Source: Solirubrobacterales bacterium
GTDB lineage: Bacteria; Actinomycetota; Thermoleophilia; Solirubrobacterales; Solirubrobacteraceae
Length of the DNA: 53,437 bases
NCBI GenBank assembly: GCA_003133565.1
Contig: PKYB01000036.1
Span: 1-53,437 of the forward strand
Reading direction: 5' to 3'
Under the pieces are notes generated by a model. That model saw only the letters and a program-made list of their open reading frames with translations, had not been told where the DNA came from and did not search any database. Positions 35,750 through 44,952 of the stretch are shown piece by piece. Numbering within the stretch: position 1 is the stretch's first letter; each line of letters begins with the position of its first letter. The position numbers were made by a program, and so were the translations under genes.

Positions 35750-36730
35750 CTACTCGTCTTTCTTGGCGCTGATCGCCGCGGTCAGCCTGGGCAGGATCTT
35801 GTTGAGGTCGCCCACGATGCCAAGATCGCAGAACTCAAAGATCGGGGCGTTCGCGTCCTTGTTTATCGCGACGATGTTCTCCGAGCCCTGCATCCCGACC
35901 TTGTGTTGGATCGCGCCGGACACCCCGGCCGCGAGATAGAGCTTCGGCGAGACCGTCTTGCCCGTCTGACCGATCTGCCCGGCATACGGGTACCAGCCCG
36001 CGTCGACGACAGCGCGCGTCGCGGCGACCGCGCTGCCGGGACCAAACGCGCGGGCAAGTTGCTCGCAAAGCTCAAACCCTTCGGCGTTACCGAGCCCGCG
36101 TCCACCCGCGATCACGACATCAGCACCTTCGATGTCGACAGCCTCGCCGCGCTGCTCACCGCGGCGAATCATCCGTGCTCGCGTGGAAAACGGCGAGAAC
36201 TCGACCTCCACGTCTTCCACCCTCGCGGTGCTCGAGCCGGCCGGGGTGACCTCAAACGCATTCAGGCGCGCGATCACGATGCCCACGTCACTGCGATAGC
36301 TGATCTCGGAGATCGCCGAATCGCCGAGGATCGGCCGCTCTGCGACCAGCTTGCCGCTGTCGGCGTGGACCGCTGTCACTTCCATCGCGACACCGGCGCC
36401 GAGCCGCGCCGCGAGGCCCGCGCCAATCTCAAACCCGAGTAGGCCACCGCCAAAGAGCGCATAGCCAAAGCCGCGGTCGCGGATCACCTGCGCCATCGCG
36501 TCAACCACTGGCTGTGCGAGTCCTTCAGGGCCCGCCACGCGGTAGACCGTCGTCGCGCCGTAGCGCCCGAGCTCCGCACACAACTCGGCTCTCGCGGAAT
36601 CACCGACGACGATCGCGTGTGCCTCACCACCGACCGTCTTGGCGAGCTTCGCGGCTTCGCAGAGCGCACCGAGCGAGTTGTGGTTGAACGCATCTTCGTA
36701 GTGCAGGGCATAAACGAGGATGTCGGTCAT
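35750..36730 (-). CDS. etfA: electron transfer flavoprotein alpha subunit
   Basis: A 326-residue FAD-binding subunit. The C-terminal domain has VVIAGGRGLGNAEGFELCEQ, YAGQIGQTGKTVSPKLYLA, GVSGAIQHKVGMQGSENIVA and INKDANAPIFEFCDLGIVGD, all typical. It starts in a one-base overlap with the etfB stop (TGATG). With EtfB it receives electrons from acyl-CoA dehydrogenases and similar enzymes. Confidence 0.96.
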   Translation of the reverse strand: MTDILVYALHYEDAFNHNSLGALCEAAKLAKTVGGEAHAIVVGDSARAELCAELGRYGATTVYRVAGPEGLAQPVVDAMAQVIRDRGFGYALFGGGLLGFEIGAGLAARLGAGVAMEVTAVHADSGKLVAERPILGDSAISEISYRSDVGIVIARLNAFEVTPAGSSTARVEDVEVEFSPFSTRARMIRRGEQRGEAVDIEGADVVIAGGRGLGNAEGFELCEQLARAFGPGSAVAATRAVVDAGWYPYAGQIGQTGKTVSPKLYLAAGVSGAIQHKVGMQGSENIVAINKDANAPIFEFCDLGIVGDLNKILPRLTAAISAKKDE

Positions 36731-37542
36731 CAGATGAGCTTCCGCTCGTCAAGCCAAGCCACGATCCGAGCAACCGTCGCATCAGTGTCCGCGTCCTCGA
36801 TGATCTGGCCCGTCGCCTTGCGCGGCGGCTCTTTTGCCGCCAGCCAGTGGGCCGCTGAGTGCTCGCCGCCGACACGCGCCAAATCGATGCCAACATCGTC
36901 TGCGCCGAGGACGTCCAACGGCTTCTTCTTCGCGCCCATGATCGCCTTCAACGACGGATAGCGCGGCTCGTTGATCGCATCGCCAACAGCGATTACTGCC
37001 GGGCAGTCGACCTCCACCGTGTCGTAGCCGTACTCCGCTTGACGCTCACAGCGCAGCGTCGGCGCCTGCGCCGCGCAGGCGGGAGCCTCGACATCGAGCT
37101 TGATCACCTGCGTCAACGACGGCATCCGCAGGTGATCAGCGACAACGGCACCGACCGTGTAGCACTCGCCGTCGTCGGACTGCTGGCCGAGCAGCACGAG
37201 ATCGGGCTGCTCGCGCTCGAGCGCTTTCGCGAGCGCATAGCCCGTCGCGGCGACATCAGAGCCAGCAAGCTGCGCGTCGCAGAGGTGAACCGAGCGATCC
37301 GCACCCAACGAAACAGCTTTGTGCAGTGCCCGCACCGCGCTCTCAGGCCCCATCGTCACAGCCACGATTTCCTCGACCGCCACCGCGCCGGCCTCTCTGA
37401 TCAGCATCGCCGCCTCGATCGCGTGCGTGTCATAGGGGTTGAGAGTTCGCTCACCACTTCGATCCATCCGTCCGGTGGACGGGTCGATGCGCTTAGGAAC
37501 TGCGGCGTCTGGCACCTCTTTGACCAGGACGCAGATCTTCAT
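36730..37542 (-). CDS. etfB: electron transfer flavoprotein beta subunit
   Basis: A 270-residue subunit starting MKICVLVKEVPDAAVPKRID with AAGGAG seven bases before the ATG. The ETF-beta signature region (LNPYDTHAIEAAMLIRE, then VTMGPESAVRALHKAVSLGA) and the loop DLVLLGQQSDDGECYTVGAV are present. It is 88 bases downstream of the B12-binding gene. In M. tuberculosis the homologous fixA/fixB pair adjoins the methylglucose-lipopolysaccharide genes, which also lie nearby here. Confidence 0.95.
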   Translation of the reverse strand: MKICVLVKEVPDAAVPKRIDPSTGRMDRSGERTLNPYDTHAIEAAMLIREAGAVAVEEIVAVTMGPESAVRALHKAVSLGADRSVHLCDAQLAGSDVAATGYALAKALEREQPDLVLLGQQSDDGECYTVGAVVADHLRMPSLTQVIKLDVEAPACAAQAPTLRCERQAEYGYDTVEVDCPAVIAVGDAINEPRYPSLKAIMGAKKKPLDVLGADDVGIDLARVGGEHSAAHWLAAKEPPRKATGQIIEDADTDATVARIVAWLDERKLI

Positions 37543-37630
37543 CGGGCGGCTCCTTGAGGGGACGGGCAGTGGGCGCGGCCGGCGGTCTGTCCAGCCACGT
37601 TGATCGCTGGGTGGACGCTACGAGCGAAGC

Positions 37631-38047
37631 TCACCGCGCAGCGGCGACGGCGCTACGAATAAATTCGACCGCCGCCTCGGTCGGTGCGCCCGGGGTGAAC
37701 ACCTCAGCGACGCCAAGGGCCTTCAGCTCCACTATGTCATCGGCGGGAATCGTGCCGCCTAGCGTGATGATCACGTCGTCGACGTCTTGCGCTCGTAGCA
37801 GCTCGATGATCCGCGGTACGAGCGTCATGTGGGCCCCCGAGAGGATCGACAGACCGACGGCGTCGGCGTCCTCCTGGATCACCGTCTCGACGATCTGCTC
37901 AGGCGTCTGGTGCAAGCCGGTGTAGATCACCTCCATGCCGGCGTCGCGCAGCGCCCGCGCGATGATCTTGGCACCACGGTCGTGGCCATCGAGACCGGGC
38001 TTGGCGACGACAACGCGGATCTTCTTGTCTGTGGGGTGCCGAGGCAT
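37631..38047 (-). CDS. stand-alone cobalamin-binding domain, methylmalonyl-CoA-type mutase small subunit
   Basis: A 138-residue B12-binding protein. It has the base-off signature [20 protein letters not shown] (DxHxxG), [20 protein letters not shown] and [20 protein letters not shown]. This is the C-terminal domain of acyl-CoA mutases encoded separately; the large TIM-barrel subunit that would complete it is not in the window. It likely works in propionyl-CoA or branched acyl-CoA metabolism, which would deliver electrons to the adjacent ETF (inference). Confidence 0.9.
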   Translation of the reverse strand: MPRHPTDKKIRVVVAKPGLDGHDRGAKIIARALRDAGMEVIYTGLHQTPEQIVETVIQEDADAVGLSILSGAHMTLVPRIIELLRAQDVDDVIITLGGTIPADDIVELKALGVAEVFTPGAPTEAAVEFIRSAVAAAR

Positions 38048-38150
38048 GCGAGTGCGACCACCAATTCCCGTGGCGCGCTGCGGAGTCTATTTCGCTGCGG
38101 TCGACAGGCGATCAGCTCGAACGGGCCACGGTCCTCAGGGGCGCCCGCTG

Positions 38151-38156
38151 TATTCT
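38151..38156 (+). promoter_or_regulatory. candidate -10 box of pepA
   Basis: TATTCT ends nine bases before the pepA ATG at 38166, predicting a leaderless mRNA. No clear -35 hexamer. Confidence 0.4.
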
Positions 38157-38165
38157 CGCAAGCCG

Positions 38166-39602
38166 ATGGAGATCCGTTCCTCGACCGACCCGCCCGCGAG
38201 CTCGCCAGCCGACACTATTGCTGTCGGCGTATTCGAGGGAGAGCAACTCGAACAAGCGGAACTGCAGGCGCTGGTCGATTCGGGCGAGGCCAAGCGGACA
38301 CTCGGCGCGGTCGCCCTCACTCACCTCGACGGCCGGCGCTTTCTCATCGTCGGTCTTGGCTCGCGCGAGGACTTCGACGCCGAACGCGCGCGCACTGCGG
38401 CCGCCGGCGCAGCCAACCGGGCCGCAATGCTTGGCTCGACCGCACTCTGCTGGGCCGCGCCTGCGGGCTCGGATGACCACATCGTCGCCGCGCTCGTCGA
38501 GGGCACAGTGCTCGCCAGCTATCGCTTCGAGCGTTACAAAACGGGGCCCGAGGACGAGTCCGAAAGCGAGGCGAAGCTGGGGTCCCTGACCGTCAGCGCC
38601 GCCGAAGATTACGGCGCGGCCGTCAAGCGCGCGGCGGTCATCGCGGAGGCGGTCAACGCCGCACGGACGCTCCAGGACACGCCCGCCAACGACATGACAC
38701 CGACCGATCTCGCCGCGCGTGCGCGAGAGATCGCAGCAGCGCACCCGGGCCTGGAGGTGAGTGTTGAAGGGCGTGAGCAGATCACCGCACGCGGGATGGG
38801 CGCATTCGCGGCCGTCGCGCAGGGGAGCGAAGAAGAGCCAGCGCTGATCACGCTCCACTACACCGGTCCGCAGGCAGCCGGGCCGGTACTCGGATTTGTC
38901 GGTAAAGCGGTCACGTTCGACAGCGGCGGCCTTTCGATCAAGCCGTCGGCCGGGATGGATGAGATGAAGTTTGATATGTCAGGCGGGGCCGCGGTGGTCG
39001 AGGCGGTGGGGGCAATCGCCGCTCTGCAGCTGCCGGTGAAGCTCGTCGCTGTCGTCGGGGCCACGGAGAACCTGTTGAGCGGCCGGGCGATGAAGCCGGG
39101 CGACATCGTGCGCGCGATGAGCGGCGTCACGGTCGAGATCAACAACACCGACGCTGAGGGTCGGCTCGTACTCGCCGACTGCCTCGCCCATGCGATCAAC
39201 GAAGGCGCGGAGCGGCTGATCGACCTCGCCACGCTAACCGGCGCGATCGTCATCGCCCTCGGGTCGACCTACGCGGGCCTGATGAGCAACAACGACGAGT
39301 GGGCCGCCGAGGTCGAGACCGCGGCGGCGCGCACCGGTGAGCTGGTCTGGCGAATGCCCCTGCATGCCGAGTACAAAGACCTCGTCAAGGGCACCTACGC
39401 TGACATCACCAACGCGCCGGAGCGCGGCAAGGGCGGCGCGATCACCGCGGCCGAGTTTCTCGCGCGATTCGCCGGCAAGACGCCATGGGTGCACCTCGAC
39501 ATCGCTGGAACGGCTTGGAACCTCGGCCGCATTTACGCCGAGAAGGGCGGCTCCGGGTTCGGCGTGCGGTTGCTCGTGGAGCTGGCGAGCGCGCACAGCT
39601 GA
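38166..39602 (+). CDS. pepA: leucyl aminopeptidase (M17)
   Basis: A 478-residue cytosolic aminopeptidase with two metal ions. Residues 1-165 form the N-terminal domain; the catalytic domain has VGKAVTFDSGGLSIKPSAGM, MKFDMSGGAAVVEAVGAI and the M17 signature NNTDAEGRLVLADCLAHAI, with further conserved WRMPLHAEYKDLVKG. The ATG at 38166 is chosen because TATTCT lies at the distance of a leaderless promoter and the family usually starts here; the open frame continues upstream without support. Confidence 0.93.
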   Translation: MEIRSSTDPPASSPADTIAVGVFEGEQLEQAELQALVDSGEAKRTLGAVALTHLDGRRFLIVGLGSREDFDAERARTAAAGAANRAAMLGSTALCWAAPAGSDDHIVAALVEGTVLASYRFERYKTGPEDESESEAKLGSLTVSAAEDYGAAVKRAAVIAEAVNAARTLQDTPANDMTPTDLAARAREIAAAHPGLEVSVEGREQITARGMGAFAAVAQGSEEEPALITLHYTGPQAAGPVLGFVGKAVTFDSGGLSIKPSAGMDEMKFDMSGGAAVVEAVGAIAALQLPVKLVAVVGATENLLSGRAMKPGDIVRAMSGVTVEINNTDAEGRLVLADCLAHAINEGAERLIDLATLTGAIVIALGSTYAGLMSNNDEWAAEVETAAARTGELVWRMPLHAEYKDLVKGTYADITNAPERGKGGAITAAEFLARFAGKTPWVHLDIAGTAWNLGRIYAEKGGSGFGVRLLVELASAHS

Positions 39603-39620
39603 AGCCCCAGAGCGCAGGCG

Positions 39621-40049
39621 ATGGCGGCCGGCTACTCGGGCACTCCGCTCCAGCGCAAGCTCGGTGTCGAGGCGGGGACGCGCGTCGCCGTGCTCGGCGG
39701 CCCCGACGGCTTCGCCGAGCAACTCGAAGGCGCCCGCATCAGCTACAGACTCGGTGGCCGCTTCGCTCTGATCATCTTTTTCACGACCTCCCGCCGAGCG
39801 CTTGAGCGACGGCTGCCGACGCTGCTTGCTGCTCGTGAGGAGGGCGCGGGACTCTGGATCGCCTGGCCCAAACGCAGCTCAGCTGTGGCGAGCGACCTCG
39901 ATGACGTAGTCGTGCGACACAACGTGCTCGCGACCGGGCTTGTCGACAACAAGGTCTGTGCGATCGATGAAACCTGGTCCGCGTTGCGCTTCGTCGCGCG
40001 GAGAGCCTCGTCCCCTCGGAACGAACGGCGCCGCGCGACTCGATCATGA
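39621..40049 (+). CDS. DUF3052 family protein
   Basis: A 142-residue soluble protein beginning MAAGYSGTPLQRKLGVEAGT, the start typical of DUF3052, followed by LIIFFTTSRRALERRLPTLL and GLWIAWPKRSSAVASDLDD. The family is widespread in actinobacteria and its role is unknown. It follows pepA by 18 bases and probably shares its transcript. The last 20 residues are Arg/Ser-rich and not conserved. Confidence 0.82.
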   Translation: MAAGYSGTPLQRKLGVEAGTRVAVLGGPDGFAEQLEGARISYRLGGRFALIIFFTTSRRALERRLPTLLAAREEGAGLWIAWPKRSSAVASDLDDVVVRHNVLATGLVDNKVCAIDETWSALRFVARRASSPRNERRRATRS

Positions 40050-40098
40050 AGCGAAGGTAGCCGCCTGAACGCCGGTTCTCGATGGTGACGAAGCCGCC

Positions 40099-40584
40099 TC
40101 AGTGCGGCAGCTGATGCTGGCGAGCGCGCTCGCGCGCCAGTTTGTGCTCGCGGCGCGCGTTCAAGTCCGCTTCGACCGCCTCCAGGTCCGGGGCGGGTCC
40201 GAGGATGCGCCACGCGTCGCGCACAAGCGGAAGCGAGGTCGCGATGATCACCCATATGGGCCAAAACTCGCCGCTCGCACCGATCGCCAGCCATACCGCG
40301 ACCGATATCAGCCAAGCGCCGCTCGCGCCCCCGGCCTCCTGCATCAGCCGGCGGCGCAGGTGCGCCTTGCGCTCGGCGAGTGCCTGCGCCAGCACCGCGG
40401 GAGTCATCGGCAGATCAGCCTTGACAGCGTCGAGATCCGCCTGGGTGCTCGAGCTGTACGCCGCGCCGAGACGCTGCTCGAACTCCTCGGCGGTGAGCCG
40501 ACCGGCGACCATGTGCTCGCGCAGCTCGCCGACCACACGCTCGCGGTCGGCGTCGGCAACACGCAACGTTGACGGGTCGCTCAT
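40099..40584 (-). CDS. DUF1707 domain protein with 2TM region
   Basis: A 161-residue protein. Residues 5-58 match DUF1707: RVADADRERVVGELREHMVA, then GRLTAEEFEQRLGAAYSS. Two membrane helices follow (ASGAWLISVAVWLAIGASGE and FWPIWVIIATSLPLVRDAW), then a basic tail. The start MSDPSTLRVAD is typical of the family, and TACCTT six bases upstream may be the -10 box. It is divergent from the acyltransferase gene. Function unknown. Confidence 0.82.
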   Translation of the reverse strand: MSDPSTLRVADADRERVVGELREHMVAGRLTAEEFEQRLGAAYSSSTQADLDAVKADLPMTPAVLAQALAERKAHLRRRLMQEAGGASGAWLISVAVWLAIGASGEFWPIWVIIATSLPLVRDAWRILGPAPDLEAVEADLNARREHKLARERARQHQLPH

Positions 40585-40738
40585 CGGCAAAAGGTACTGC
40601 CGGGCCGAAATCACGCGCCACCGAGTGCCCTGCGCAGCGGCGAGCGCTCGGCAGTCGCGCGAGTAGCACCGCGCGAGGTCCGACGCCGCCCTTTGGGCAA
40701 CCATGCCAGCCGTTGGCGCGCTCTACGATTCGATGACG

Positions 40739-41455
40739 ATGCAGCCACCGCCAAGCGGCGAGCCCGCCACCTCGGCCTGGCCGCCACCCGTCGCTGCGCA
40801 CCGCGAAGCCCGCTTCGATGCCCCTGGGGCGCCGCCGTACCCGCGCCACGGCAGCATCCTGACGCTGCTGAGGTTCATGGGCGCTCACGGGATGCTGAGC
40901 CCACGCTACGCGCGCATGCTGATCGCACTCGCTTGGCACAAGGCTCGCCTGGGCAAGCGTCTGGAGCTCGATGGAATCGCCTTCATCAGGCCTGGCGTGC
41001 GGCTCGAGGTTGGACCCGCGGCGCGCCTACGGCTCGGCCGCTGGTCCTGGCTTGGAGACGGCACGAAGGTGCGCGTCCACGAGGGCGAAGTCTCGATCGG
41101 CGCAAAGAGTGTGCTCGGTCAGGAGTGCACGATCTCCTGCTACCAGCGGATTTCGATCGGTCGCGAGTGCATGGTCGCCGACCGCAGCATGTTGATCGAC
41201 TTCGACCACGTGATCGATGACGTCGAGCAGCCGATCCGCAAACAGGGGATCCGCAAGTGCGCGGTTGATATCGGGCACAACGTGTGGCTCGGTTATGGCG
41301 TCTGTGTGCTGCGCGGCGTGAGCGTGGGCGACAACTGCGTCATCGGAGCCTCCGCCGTGCTCACCGCGAACGCCCCGGCCAACGCCGTCCTCGCAGGCAT
41401 TCCGGCACGCGTAATCCGGATGCGCGAGCCGCCGATCACGCTGCGCTTCGAGTGA
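40739..41455 (+). CDS. hexapeptide-repeat acyltransferase
   Basis: A protein of about 238 residues with a left-handed beta-helix. Repeats begin near residue 80: VRLEVGPAARLRLGRWSWLG, VSIGAKSVLGQECTISCYQR, then VDIGHNVWLGYGVCVLRGVS and VGDNCVIGASAVLTANAPAN. The last block ending in AGIPARVIRMRE is typical of WbbJ/MaoA-like acetyltransferases. It likely acylates a sugar. It is next to the GT4/GH57/methyltransferase operon, as a hexapeptide transferase is near the mycobacterial methylglucose-lipopolysaccharide genes. Starts at 40703, 40733 and 40739 are all possible; TACGAT nine bases before 40739 favours the last. Confidence 0.82.
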   Translation: MQPPPSGEPATSAWPPPVAAHREARFDAPGAPPYPRHGSILTLLRFMGAHGMLSPRYARMLIALAWHKARLGKRLELDGIAFIRPGVRLEVGPAARLRLGRWSWLGDGTKVRVHEGEVSIGAKSVLGQECTISCYQRISIGRECMVADRSMLIDFDHVIDDVEQPIRKQGIRKCAVDIGHNVWLGYGVCVLRGVSVGDNCVIGASAVLTANAPANAVLAGIPARVIRMREPPITLRFE

Positions 41456-41466
41456 GCCACTGCGGC

Positions 41467-42651
41467 TCAGACTCGGCCCGCGACGAGCTCGCGATAGAGC
41501 GCGGCCGTCCGCCCGGCAATGTCGTTCCAATCGAAGCCACGCACGTGCGAAGCGGCCTCGGCGACAAGGCGCCCGCGTAGCGCGTCATCGGTGAGTAAGC
41601 GCTCGACCATCTCAGCCAGCGAAACCGGGTCGCTGGCCGTGAAGCGCAGGCCCACCTCCTCGTGCGGGACGACCTCGCGCAGGCCGCCCGTGTCGGCGAC
41701 GACGCAGGGACAGCCGGATGCCATCGCCTCGAGCGCGACGAGACCGAACGGCTCATAGATCGAAGGCACGACACAGAGGTCGGCCACGCGATACAGCGCG
41801 TGCAACACGTCGTCGCCGATCCAGCCTAGGAACCGCACGCGCTCGAGCAGTCCGAGATCCCGCGCCTGGGCTCGCAACGAGGCTTCGTGGGGGCCCGAGC
41901 CGGCGACTACAACGCGAAGATCGGGTAGCCGCTCTAACAGGCGCGGCAAAGCCGCGAGCGCGAGCTGGAAGCCTTTCTCGTAGACCAGACGCCCGACGAG
42001 CAGCAGCATCCGCTCGTTTGGTGCCGCGTAGCCGGCACGCAGAAGCTCGAGGTCCTCGACGTGTGCGAGGTCCTCTGAATCGATGCCGTTTGGGATCACC
42101 GAGATCGATCTCTCGTCGCGGTCAAACACGTCGATGAGGTGACCGAGCATGTAGTGCGAGCACGCGATGACGTGGTCGGCGCGACCGACGATCCAGCTCT
42201 CCACGGCGTGGATATGCGACTGCGGATGCTCGGCCACCCAGCCCTGGTGGCGCCCGTACTCGGTCGCGTGGATCGTCATCGCGAGCGGTGCCCGGAAGCG
42301 ATCCGCTAGGTGCTCGCAGGCCACGGCGACGAGCCAGTCGTGGCCGTGCACAAGGTCGAAGCGGTAGTGGTCGCCGAGCTCAACGCCGGCAGCGAGTAGA
42401 TCGGCGTTCATCCGCTCGACCCAAGTGACGAATGGCCCCAGCTCGTGCGGCCGCCGCGGCTGGCAGACACGGTGGACGATCACACCTTCGCGCTCTTGCT
42501 CTTCACCGGTGCTCCGCTCGTCGGCTCTGGTCAGCACGTGCAATTCGACGCCGCAACCCGGTAGCGCCTCCGAGAGCTTCTTGACGTGGCGGGCGAGCCC
42601 GCCCTCGATGAGCGGCGGGTACTCCCAGGAGAGCATCAGTACGCGAGTCAT
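41467..42651 (-). CDS. GT4 glycosyltransferase, alpha-1,4-glucan type (Rv3032/GlgM-like)
   Basis: A 394-residue GT-B enzyme. It starts MTRVLMLSWEYPPLIEGGLA with the RHVKKLSEALP block, then FDLVHGHDWLVAVACEHLAD, TIHATEYGRHQGW and HAVESWIVGRADHVIACS, matching the mycobacterial alpha-1,4-glucosyltransferases. The C-terminal donor site has LVGRLVYEKGFQLALAALPR and PSIYEPFGLVALEAMASGCP. It likely elongates a linear alpha-glucan. It overlaps the GH57 gene by four bases, in an operon with a methyltransferase. Confidence 0.9.
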   Translation of the reverse strand: MTRVLMLSWEYPPLIEGGLARHVKKLSEALPGCGVELHVLTRADERSTGEEQEREGVIVHRVCQPRRPHELGPFVTWVERMNADLLAAGVELGDHYRFDLVHGHDWLVAVACEHLADRFRAPLAMTIHATEYGRHQGWVAEHPQSHIHAVESWIVGRADHVIACSHYMLGHLIDVFDRDERSISVIPNGIDSEDLAHVEDLELLRAGYAAPNERMLLLVGRLVYEKGFQLALAALPRLLERLPDLRVVVAGSGPHEASLRAQARDLGLLERVRFLGWIGDDVLHALYRVADLCVVPSIYEPFGLVALEAMASGCPCVVADTGGLREVVPHEEVGLRFTASDPVSLAEMVERLLTDDALRGRLVAEAASHVRGFDWNDIAGRTAALYRELVAGRV

Positions 42652-44135
42652 CGCTCGAGGCCCGGACCGAAGGCGGCAAACGGCGCCAGGCGATGTGGCG
42701 CCGGCGCTCCACCCCCTCCGTTGGCGAGCGCTGCCTCGAGCGCCTGGCGGTGCCCGTCTACGCGCTCAAGCGCGTAGACGCGGGCGATCCCGCGGCTCGC
42801 CATGAACGCCCAGTCACTCGCCTGCAGCGCGAACAGCTCGCGCACGGCGCGGACCGGCGCGCTTGCGCCGGCTGCCAGCACGCGCAGTTCCCCGCCGCGG
42901 GCGGCAGCGACGATCTCAGCCGTCGCCGGACAGTCCCAGGTCGAGAGATCGCGCGGCGTCCCCCAGGAGCCGACCGGGAGTAGGCCGTGGTCGATCAAAC
43001 GGGGCGAGTGGCGTGCGAGCGCCGCGTCGAGCCTCGAGATGCGCAACCCCTGCGAGGTCGCCTGCTCGACGACGGCCCCGAGCCAATCCATCCCCTCATA
43101 CCACCAGTGCCCGAAGAGCTCGGTGTCAAACGCGCAGACCAAGAGGCCGCCGGCCGCGACGCGAGCGCGGGCTCGGGCGACGAAATCCGTGGCGTCGCTG
43201 CGTGCGCGCGCGAGTGCCTTGGCGTGATCGTAGGGCCTGCCGTCGTTGGCCCAGGGATGGTTGCCGTGAGCGCTCAGACGATGGTAGTCGCGGTAGCTGC
43301 CGTGCGCCGGGTAGCCGCCGTCGCTCCAGACGAGCTCGACCGTCTGCCGATCGATTGGCACCAGCGTCGGCCCGATCGTCGAGCGCAGAGGCTCGAGCTG
43401 CCGGGCCGAACCAGGGCCGAAATGATCAGTGAGATCGACGCAGCAAGCACGGACGCCTGAGGCCCAGAGGACCGGTTCGAGCCACGGTGCGTAGGCGCAT
43501 TCAGGCAGCCAGAAGCCGCCGCTCCAGCTACCGCAGCGGGCCCGATGCGAGTCTCGGCCGCTCGCCACCTGCAACCGTGCGCCGGCGTCGGTCGCGCAGA
43601 GCGGGAGCACGGCGTGCGTCGCCGCCGAAGTCCAGCTGGCATGCGCGGCAAGAGCGTCAAGCAGCTTGCCTTCTCGCTCGCAAAAGTGCCTTAGCGCACC
43701 CTCATAGTCCGCGGCCGCACGCAGCACCTCGCGTGCGAGCTCGTGCTCGCCGGCAGCCTCGAGCGCGGCAACGTCGCGACGATGCGTCTCCGTGCGCACG
43801 TCGCGCAGGAAGCCCTCGAAGCGCTCGCCGAGCTCGTCGAGAGCCAGCTGATCGGCGAGCACCGGGCTCAGTGAGAGCGTCAGCGGCGCGCCGGTGTCGA
43901 GCAGCGCCAGCAGGGGCAGGTACACGCAGGCGATCGCCTCCCACAACCACTCCTCACCGAATGGCCAGGTGCCGAAGCCGGCGACATAGGGCATGTGGGT
44001 GTGCAGCACGATCGCCAACTCGCCGGCCTGCTCGCGTGTGGCACTGTCGGCGTCCGGCGCTCGCGACCGTCGCGCCGTGCGCGGGACCGTGCTTCCACGC
44101 TCAAGCTCCGGGGAAGATGGGAGGCGGTCGCTCAC
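42648..44135 (-). CDS. GH57-family alpha-glucan branching enzyme-like protein
   Basis: A 495-residue protein beginning with GTG at 44133-44135 (GTGA overlap with the methyltransferase stop). The GH57 barrel starts LAIVLHTHMPYVAGFGTWPF and EEWLWEAIACVYLPLLALLD. The nucleophile region is GGFWLPECAYAPWLEP (Glu212) and the acid/base region is LLVCAFDTELFGHWWYEG (Asp337), both intact. Residues 370-495 form the DUF1957 helical C-terminus (SDWAFMASRGIARVYAL). It would introduce alpha-1,6 branches in a glucan made by the adjacent GT4. The first 35 residues are low complexity. Confidence 0.9.
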   Translation of the reverse strand: MSDRLPSSPELERGSTVPRTARRSRAPDADSATREQAGELAIVLHTHMPYVAGFGTWPFGEEWLWEAIACVYLPLLALLDTGAPLTLSLSPVLADQLALDELGERFEGFLRDVRTETHRRDVAALEAAGEHELAREVLRAAADYEGALRHFCEREGKLLDALAAHASWTSAATHAVLPLCATDAGARLQVASGRDSHRARCGSWSGGFWLPECAYAPWLEPVLWASGVRACCVDLTDHFGPGSARQLEPLRSTIGPTLVPIDRQTVELVWSDGGYPAHGSYRDYHRLSAHGNHPWANDGRPYDHAKALARARSDATDFVARARARVAAGGLLVCAFDTELFGHWWYEGMDWLGAVVEQATSQGLRISRLDAALARHSPRLIDHGLLPVGSWGTPRDLSTWDCPATAEIVAAARGGELRVLAAGASAPVRAVRELFALQASDWAFMASRGIARVYALERVDGHRQALEAALANGGGGAPAPHRLAPFAAFGPGLER

Positions 44136-44896
44136 TTACGCAGCACTGCCACGAAGTCGAGCGCGCGCTCGAGCGGGCCTCGTGCGATGCGGAAGTCCGA
44201 CGTTGAGACCACGGGCACGAACCAGTTATAGAACGCCCGCGTCAGGCTCAGTCGTGGGTGCAGCGCATCCCATCCCAAGCGCAGTGCAAACGAGTGCAAC
44301 GCGAGCTTGCGGGCGTGGTAGACGCCATAGAGCTCGACGCTCGCAAAGATCCCGCCGCAGAGCTCGGCGAATTCCTGGGCGCGGTACTCGCGCAGGTGCC
44401 ACGGGTTGTCGGACTTGGCCGCTCCCGGCGCGGCAATGGTGAGCAGGTTCGGCGTCGAGACGAACACCACACCGCCGAGACCGACGAGCGTCGCAAACCG
44501 CGTGAGCACCTCCGCGGGATTGGCGAGATGCTCGATCGTCTGGGAAAGCACGATCACATCGACGGGTGCCGCGAAGGTCTCGATCGTGGCGCGTTCAAAG
44601 CGGAGGTTGGGCTGCCGGTAGCGCAGACGCGCGTGTTCGTAGGCCTCAGGGTTTGCTTCCACGCCGATTACGCTCGCCGCACGGCTGGCGAGGACGTCGG
44701 CGCCATAGCCTTCGCCACAAGCCATGTCGATTACGCGCAGGCCCGCAACACGCGAGCCAATCCACTCGTAGACGGCGAGGTGACGGCGGTACCAGTAATT
44801 CTCGGCTGGCACGTCCGGGAGCGTGCGCTCACCGGTCAGGGACAGCGGTGGAACACCAGGAGGTTGGTCGCGCTGGATCAGCAGCTCGCTGCTCAC
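44132..44896 (-). CDS. SAM-dependent methyltransferase (Rv3030-like)
   Basis: A 254-residue class I methyltransferase starting with GTG at 44894-44896. Residues 18-45 read LSLTGERTLPDVPAENYWYR then RHLAVYE, a block also found at the start of mycobacterial Rv3030. The SAM site is LRVIDMACGEGYGADVLASR, and VLSQTIEHLANPAEVL and VFVSTPNLLTIAAPG follow. It is first in the three-gene operon with the GH57 and GT4 genes, so a sugar O-methyltransferase acting on the glucan is likely. TAACCT lies ten bases before the start. Confidence 0.88.
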   Translation of the reverse strand: MSSELLIQRDQPPGVPPLSLTGERTLPDVPAENYWYRRHLAVYEWIGSRVAGLRVIDMACGEGYGADVLASRAASVIGVEANPEAYEHARLRYRQPNLRFERATIETFAAPVDVIVLSQTIEHLANPAEVLTRFATLVGLGGVVFVSTPNLLTIAAPGAAKSDNPWHLREYRAQEFAELCGGIFASVELYGVYHARKLALHSFALRLGWDALHPRLSLTRAFYNWFVPVVSTSDFRIARGPLERALDFVAVLRK

Positions 44897-44906
44897 AAGA
44901 TCGCCA

Positions 44907-44944
44907 AGGTTATGTTCCGCGCCTGCGGCCGTGGGGATTACAGT
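44907..44944. promoter_or_regulatory. divergent -10-like boxes between two methyltransferase genes
   Basis: TAACCT on the minus strand (44907-44912) ends ten bases before the GTG at 44896, and TACAGT on the plus strand (44939-44944) ends eight bases before the ATG at 44953. Both predict leaderless mRNAs, so the 56-base gap would hold two back-to-back promoters. Confidence 0.45.
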
Positions 44945-44952
44945 TTCCTGCC

